DNA of 44,134 nt, taken from Micromonospora sp. CPCC 205371. Its GTDB lineage: Bacteria; Actinomycetota; Actinomycetes; Mycobacteriales; Micromonosporaceae. Both the position numbers and the translations under genes were made by a program. The stretch spans positions 13,896 to 58,029 of the forward strand of contig NZ_JAIBNX010000026.1 in the NCBI RefSeq assembly GCF_026130045.1, given 5' to 3'. Position 1 is the stretch's first letter. Every line of letters starts with the position of its first letter. The notes beneath the pieces are model-generated. The model was given only the letters and a program-made list of their open reading frames with translations. It searched no databases and had not been told where the DNA came from. Shown here one piece after another: positions 39,475 to 44,134 of the stretch.

Positions 39475-39490
39475 CGCCAGGCCGCAACCG

Positions 39491-39895
39491 TCAGGTGTGT
39501 GCGTAGATCGTCTTGCTGCAGGTGCCCGCGATGTTCGTGCCGTTGTTCGAAATGCAGACGAAGAACCGGAAGCTGAGGTTCTCCGCGTAGTCGAGGTTGT
39601 AGTCGAGCTGCGTGCCGGCGCCGCTCGAGTTGGTTCGTTGCTGCCAGGCGCCGTAGTTGACGGAGAAGTGGACCCGAACCCCGGCCCCGTCCTTGTCGAA
39701 GTCGGCGACGTACATGTGTTCGCCGTACGAGTCGAAGAACGCCTCGCCGGCCCAGTACGTGTACGGCGCGTCGGCGACGGTCTTCGCCGTCCAGCAGGGG
39801 TAAGGGCAGTCTTCGGCCCGTGCGGGGGCCGCGGTCACGAGCAGTGCGGCCACCATGACCGCGACCGCCGTAAGTCCCCGAACAAGAATCCTCAT
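39491..39895 (-). CDS. Small secreted protein
   Basis: 134 aa. A clear signal peptide (MRILVRGLTAVAVMVAALLVTAAPARA), then a mature domain of about 107 residues with four cysteines (CPYPC..., FFVCISNN..., AGTCSK), beta-rich and polar (NYGAWQQRTNSSGAGTQLDYNLDYAENLSFRFFVCI). No family recognised. Encoded just downstream of the snapalysin-like gene on the same strand, 72 bases apart. Confidence 0.65.
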   Translation of the reverse strand: MRILVRGLTAVAVMVAALLVTAAPARAEDCPYPCWTAKTVADAPYTYWAGEAFFDSYGEHMYVADFDKDGAGVRVHFSVNYGAWQQRTNSSGAGTQLDYNLDYAENLSFRFFVCISNNGTNIAGTCSKTIYAHT

Positions 39896-39967
39896 GGGGA
39901 CGGAGTCTCCCGTGGCATCGAGCGAACGAGCCGTCGACGCTCACCGTCTTGAGGAAATCTTGAACTG

Positions 39968-40522
39968 CTACGCGCCGGCCGTGACCCACTCGTAGGCGCG
40001 TGGACCCGTTGTTTGCAGGGGCACTGTTTGGAGCGTCGCGAAGTTGCTGTTGACCCGAGACGCCTCCTGCGCGTTGGGGAACGCGTTGGTGCACGAGATC
40101 GCCGCGCTGCTGCCGGACATCAGGTCTGCACACAACCCGGTACGCCTGTCGGGCAGGCCGAGCAGGTGACCGAACTCGTGCGCCGCGATGCGTGGCGGGT
40201 GGTAGCCCTGGTTGACCGCCTGGCGCCCCATGTACCAGTATCCGTTGCCGAGCGACTGGGTGTACGCGCGCGGCCACCCATTGTCCACGTACACGGTGAT
40301 GTTGGCGCGCTGGCCGGCCGGCACCGGCTCGAGGCGCACGTTGGTGACGCGGTTGTTCCAGTTCTGCGCGCCCTGGTGGACGACCGCGACGAACTCCGCG
40401 GCGCGACTGGCGTCGTAGTACAGCACCCGGGGTGCCGCCTGGGCCGGTGTGGCACCGCCGAGCTGCGCCCCCGCGGGCGCCGCGGCGCCGAGCGCCGCGG
40501 CCAGGATTCTTCGTGCGAGCAT
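39968..40522 (-). CDS. Snapalysin-type secreted metalloprotease (M7)
   Basis: 184 aa from ATG 40522, with GGGGAGG 7 bases upstream. Signal peptide to about residue 30 (AQAA). Zinc site AAHEFGHLLGLPD: His115, Glu116, His119 and Asp125, the HExxHxxGxxD pattern of snapalysins, followed by RRTGLCADLMSGSSAAISCTNA, which contains the conserved Met-turn and disulfide. Small neutral protease secreted for milk-casein-type substrates in streptomycetes. No LysR activator gene is adjacent, unlike in the classical snpA locus. Confidence 0.92.
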   Translation of the reverse strand: MLARRILAAALGAAAPAGAQLGGATPAQAAPRVLYYDASRAAEFVAVVHQGAQNWNNRVTNVRLEPVPAGQRANITVYVDNGWPRAYTQSLGNGYWYMGRQAVNQGYHPPRIAAHEFGHLLGLPDRRTGLCADLMSGSSAAISCTNAFPNAQEASRVNSNFATLQTVPLQTTGPRAYEWVTAGA

Positions 40523-40612
40523 TGGATGACCTCCCCTATCCATTGACCGGGATCTTTCAATATAGGGGCCGCGGCCGGCCTACTGAACTGCCGCGACGAG
40601 AGATCCGTAGTC

Positions 40613-41701
40613 ATGAACATGCCTCGACCGCGCACCCTCGCCGCAGCCGCCGTCATCGCCGCAGTCGTCGCCGCCGGGCTGGCGGGGGTGCCCATCGCCC
40701 ACGGCGGGGCCCGCGCGGCGAGCGGGGGCTCGTGGTGGGTCGCGCCCGAGACGACGGCCGTGCCCTTCGCCGGGCCGGCGGGCTCACCGGTCGACGTCAA
40801 CGGGCAGCTGAGCGTCTGCGGCGTCAACCTCTGCAACCAGGCGGGCGAGCCGATCCAGCTACGCGGCATGAGCAGCCACGGCATCCAGTTCTTCCCGGAC
40901 TGCCTCAACTCTGACTCGCTGGAGGCGCTCCGCAACGACTGGCTGGCCGACTTCGTGCGCATCTCCATGTACGTGCAGGAGGGCGGCTTCGAGACCGACC
41001 CGGCCGGCTTCACCAGCAAGGTGAACGAGGCCGTCGAGACGGCGACCGCGCTGGGGCTCTACGCCATCATCGACTTTCACATCCTCACGCCGGGCGACCC
41101 CACCTTCAACCTCGAACGAGCCCGGACGTTCTTCGCGGACGTGGCCGCCGAGCACGCCGACAAGCCAAACGTCATCTACGAGATCGCGAACGAGCCCAAC
41201 GGCGTCAGCTGGGACACCATCAAGAGCTACGCCGAGCAGGTCATCCCGGTGGTGCGCGCGGCCGACCCCGACGGCGTGGTGCTCGTCGGCACGCGGGGGT
41301 TCTCCTCGTTGGGCCTGACGGACGGCAGCGACGAGACCGAGATCATCGAAGATCCGGTCGACGCCGAGAACATCATGTACACGTTCCACTTCTACGCCGC
41401 GTCGCACGGCGCCGACCGGCGCGCGGTGGTCGACCGTGCCGCGGCGAGCCTGCCGCTGTTCGTCAGCGAGTTCGGCACGCAAACCTTCACCGGCGACGGC
41501 CCCAACGACCTGGAGAGCGCGACCGCGTGGCTCGACCTGCTGAAGAGCCACAAGATCGGGTACGCCATGTGGAGCTTCTCCGACGGCCGGGAGAGCAACT
41601 CGGCGTTCGTACAGGGCACCTGCCAGGGCACGGAGTACGCCGGCACCGAGGTGCTCACCGAGTCCGGGAACTTCATTCGCAGCCGCCTGCGGGGCGAGTG
41701 A
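40613..41701 (+). CDS. Secreted GH5 endoglucanase (cellulase)
   Basis: 362 aa. Signal peptide (about 1-36), then a GH5 barrel: IQLRGMSSHGIQFF, catalytic acid/base Glu194 in VIYEIANEPNG, YTFHFYAASHG, and nucleophile Glu286 in PLFVSEFGTQ; final AMWSFSDGRESNSAF contains the substrate-stacking Trp. The pattern fits the GH5_2 bacterial cellulases. No CBM is attached. Divergent from snapalysin. Unlike the GH5-like protein at 31662, all catalytic residues are present. Confidence 0.93.
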   Translation: MNMPRPRTLAAAAVIAAVVAAGLAGVPIAHGGARAASGGSWWVAPETTAVPFAGPAGSPVDVNGQLSVCGVNLCNQAGEPIQLRGMSSHGIQFFPDCLNSDSLEALRNDWLADFVRISMYVQEGGFETDPAGFTSKVNEAVETATALGLYAIIDFHILTPGDPTFNLERARTFFADVAAEHADKPNVIYEIANEPNGVSWDTIKSYAEQVIPVVRAADPDGVVLVGTRGFSSLGLTDGSDETEIIEDPVDAENIMYTFHFYAASHGADRRAVVDRAAASLPLFVSEFGTQTFTGDGPNDLESATAWLDLLKSHKIGYAMWSFSDGRESNSAFVQGTCQGTEYAGTEVLTESGNFIRSRLRGE

Positions 41702-41705
41702 CGGC

Positions 41706-42569
41706 TCAGTCAAACTCCGCTTCTGAGCCCGCGGTCAGGGCGTCTACGGGCACGTTTCGCACCACCGGATCAGTGTCGAGACGCACGGCGTACCCGATGG
41801 GTGGACCGCTCTGGCGCCAGCACGCGCCGACCACCGTGCCCGCGACGGCGCTGGCCGTCAGCACGACCCTCGCGCCCGGAGGGTGACCCTCGTGCGCCTC
41901 GACGAGCACCGCGTCGAGGATGTGCCGCACCCCGGCGAGCGAGCCGCGAAGGCTCACGGACCGCAGCTCCCGGTCCAGGGTGACGGCGGCATCGCGCACC
42001 CGCCGGTCGGAGCCGGACTCGCCGGCGGCCAGCGCGGCCTCCACGCGTGTCCACAGTCGCCACCGGTCGTCGTCGAGCAGCATCCGGGCGGCCCGGTCGA
42101 GCGCGGCGCAGGTGATGTCGACGGCGGCGGGCTCGCCGAGGTCGGCGACCCAGGCCAACTCGTCCGTGGCGGGGACGAGCGCGGGCGACTCGTGCGCGAG
42201 CACGGCGTAGAGCATCGCGAGCGTGGTCTCTCGGCCGTCACCGTCATATAGCGCGCCGATCGCGGAGCGCAGCGGCGGGAACCGCTCGGTCAGGTGCGCC
42301 GCCCGACCGAGCGGAAGGTCAGCGGCGAGCCGGCAGTCGCGGACCCGGGCGTGGAACGGCCGGTGTTCGCGCAGGGCGAACATCGATGCGCGGTGCTCGT
42401 CTCTCCCGGTGGGAAAGCTGGGCCGCCGGTCAGCCGCCGGACGCGGGATCTGGCCCGCGATAAGGCGTGCGGCGACCAGATACGGCACGCCGAGGCGCGC
42501 GGCCAGGGCACGCACGGCACGCCTGCGGGCCCGATCGGGTACAGGTCGTCGGTGCTTGGTGCCGGTCAT
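41706..42569 (-). CDS. Unrecognised 287-aa protein divergent from clpC
   Basis: A basic N-terminus (MTGTKHRRPVPDRARRRAVRALAARLGVPYLVAARLI) with a possible helix-turn-helix-like helix pair, a helical middle (LDRAARMLLDDDRWRLWTRVEAALAAGESGSDRRVRDAAVTLDREL), and a C-terminal strand-rich end (GARVVLTASAVAGTVVGACWRQSGPPIGYAVRLD). No TM helix or signal. The family is not recognised. It is convergent with GH5 (4-base gap) and divergent from the ClpC gene. Confidence 0.55.
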   Translation of the reverse strand: MTGTKHRRPVPDRARRRAVRALAARLGVPYLVAARLIAGQIPRPAADRRPSFPTGRDEHRASMFALREHRPFHARVRDCRLAADLPLGRAAHLTERFPPLRSAIGALYDGDGRETTLAMLYAVLAHESPALVPATDELAWVADLGEPAAVDITCAALDRAARMLLDDDRWRLWTRVEAALAAGESGSDRRVRDAAVTLDRELRSVSLRGSLAGVRHILDAVLVEAHEGHPPGARVVLTASAVAGTVVGACWRQSGPPIGYAVRLDTDPVVRNVPVDALTAGSEAEFD

Positions 42570-42745
42570 CGTTGTAATCTAAAACAGCAGCCGCGCCTGC
42601 ACGAGCGTAGCGAGACCCCCCACGCGGGTCCCGCGCCGACGCCAAGAGGCTCTGACTCAGCGCACGCCACCTTCTCCGTTGCCGTGCGCCCATGTGCGGC
42701 TGTCGGGTGGGGTGCGTGGGGCCTCGCCGCGAGGGCGTGATTGTC

Positions 42746-44134
<1,389 letters not shown>

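Noticed and set aside
42583-42736. A riboswitch or attenuator in the ClpC upstream region
   Set aside because: The 150 bases contain several GC-rich short stems but no recognisable aptamer and no run of terminator structure; nothing specific can be claimed.

Overview
The window is high-GC actinobacterial chromosome with many GTG and TTG starts, several likely leaderless genes, an SsgA-family sporulation protein, a PGPGW-motif membrane protein, an HSP18-type regulator next to hsp20, and secreted CBM2/GH5/GH43/snapalysin proteins. Together these suggest a filamentous, sporulating actinomycete, most likely in the Micromonosporaceae. This is inferred from family content, not from a search.

Layout. 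(1) 1-5.9 kb: the 3' part of a sliding-clamp (DnaN) paralog, a LolA-like protein/ABC ATPase/ABC permease operon on the minus strand, and a divergent OmpR-type response regulator and histidine kinase. (2) 6-13.8 kb: a TPR membrane protein, a MarR/VOC divergent pair, an unrecognised 290-aa protein, Rrf2 and AraC regulators, a secreted CocE-type hydrolase, an SsgA-like protein and a PGPGW membrane protein. (3) 13.9 kb: tRNA-Val(CAC). (4) 14-25.4 kb: an accessory, partly decayed zone. It holds two closely related TetR regulators facing each other, three SDR oxidoreductases, a GH43 glycosidase, an HxlR regulator, HrpB helicase and a methyltransferase, plus remnants of an HSL-type hydrolase, a SnoaL protein, an ECF sigma factor, a GbsR/MarR regulator and a NarL regulator. 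TACG-NN-C(A/G)TA operator-like sites recur in front of both tetR genes, the hydrolase fragment/SDR-A unit and SDR-B. (5) 25.5-31.7 kb: hsp20 with its putative regulator, a TagGH-like polysaccharide exporter, TetR, GNAT, a Gfo/Idh oxidoreductase and an SLT-domain protein. (6) 31.7-41.7 kb: a CBM2-Ig-GH5-like protein without catalytic glutamates, a DUF2993 protein with three repeats, an MBL hydrolase, a TetR with a divergent membrane protein, a TetR/SMR efflux pair with MarR, secreted proteins including snapalysin, an active-looking GH5 endoglucanase, and two copies of a long palindromic intergenic repeat. (7) 41.7-44.1 kb: an unrecognised 287-aa protein and, divergently, the start of a ClpC-family AAA+ unfoldase that runs off the window.

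The two most unusual items are the ClpC paralog, whose frame passes straight from the first AAA+ module to the second without the usual middle (M) domain, and the CBM2-linked GH5-like protein in which both catalytic glutamate positions are replaced. The rest is mostly regulator/target pairs whose intergenic DNA contains clear dyads, so operators could be proposed for many of them.
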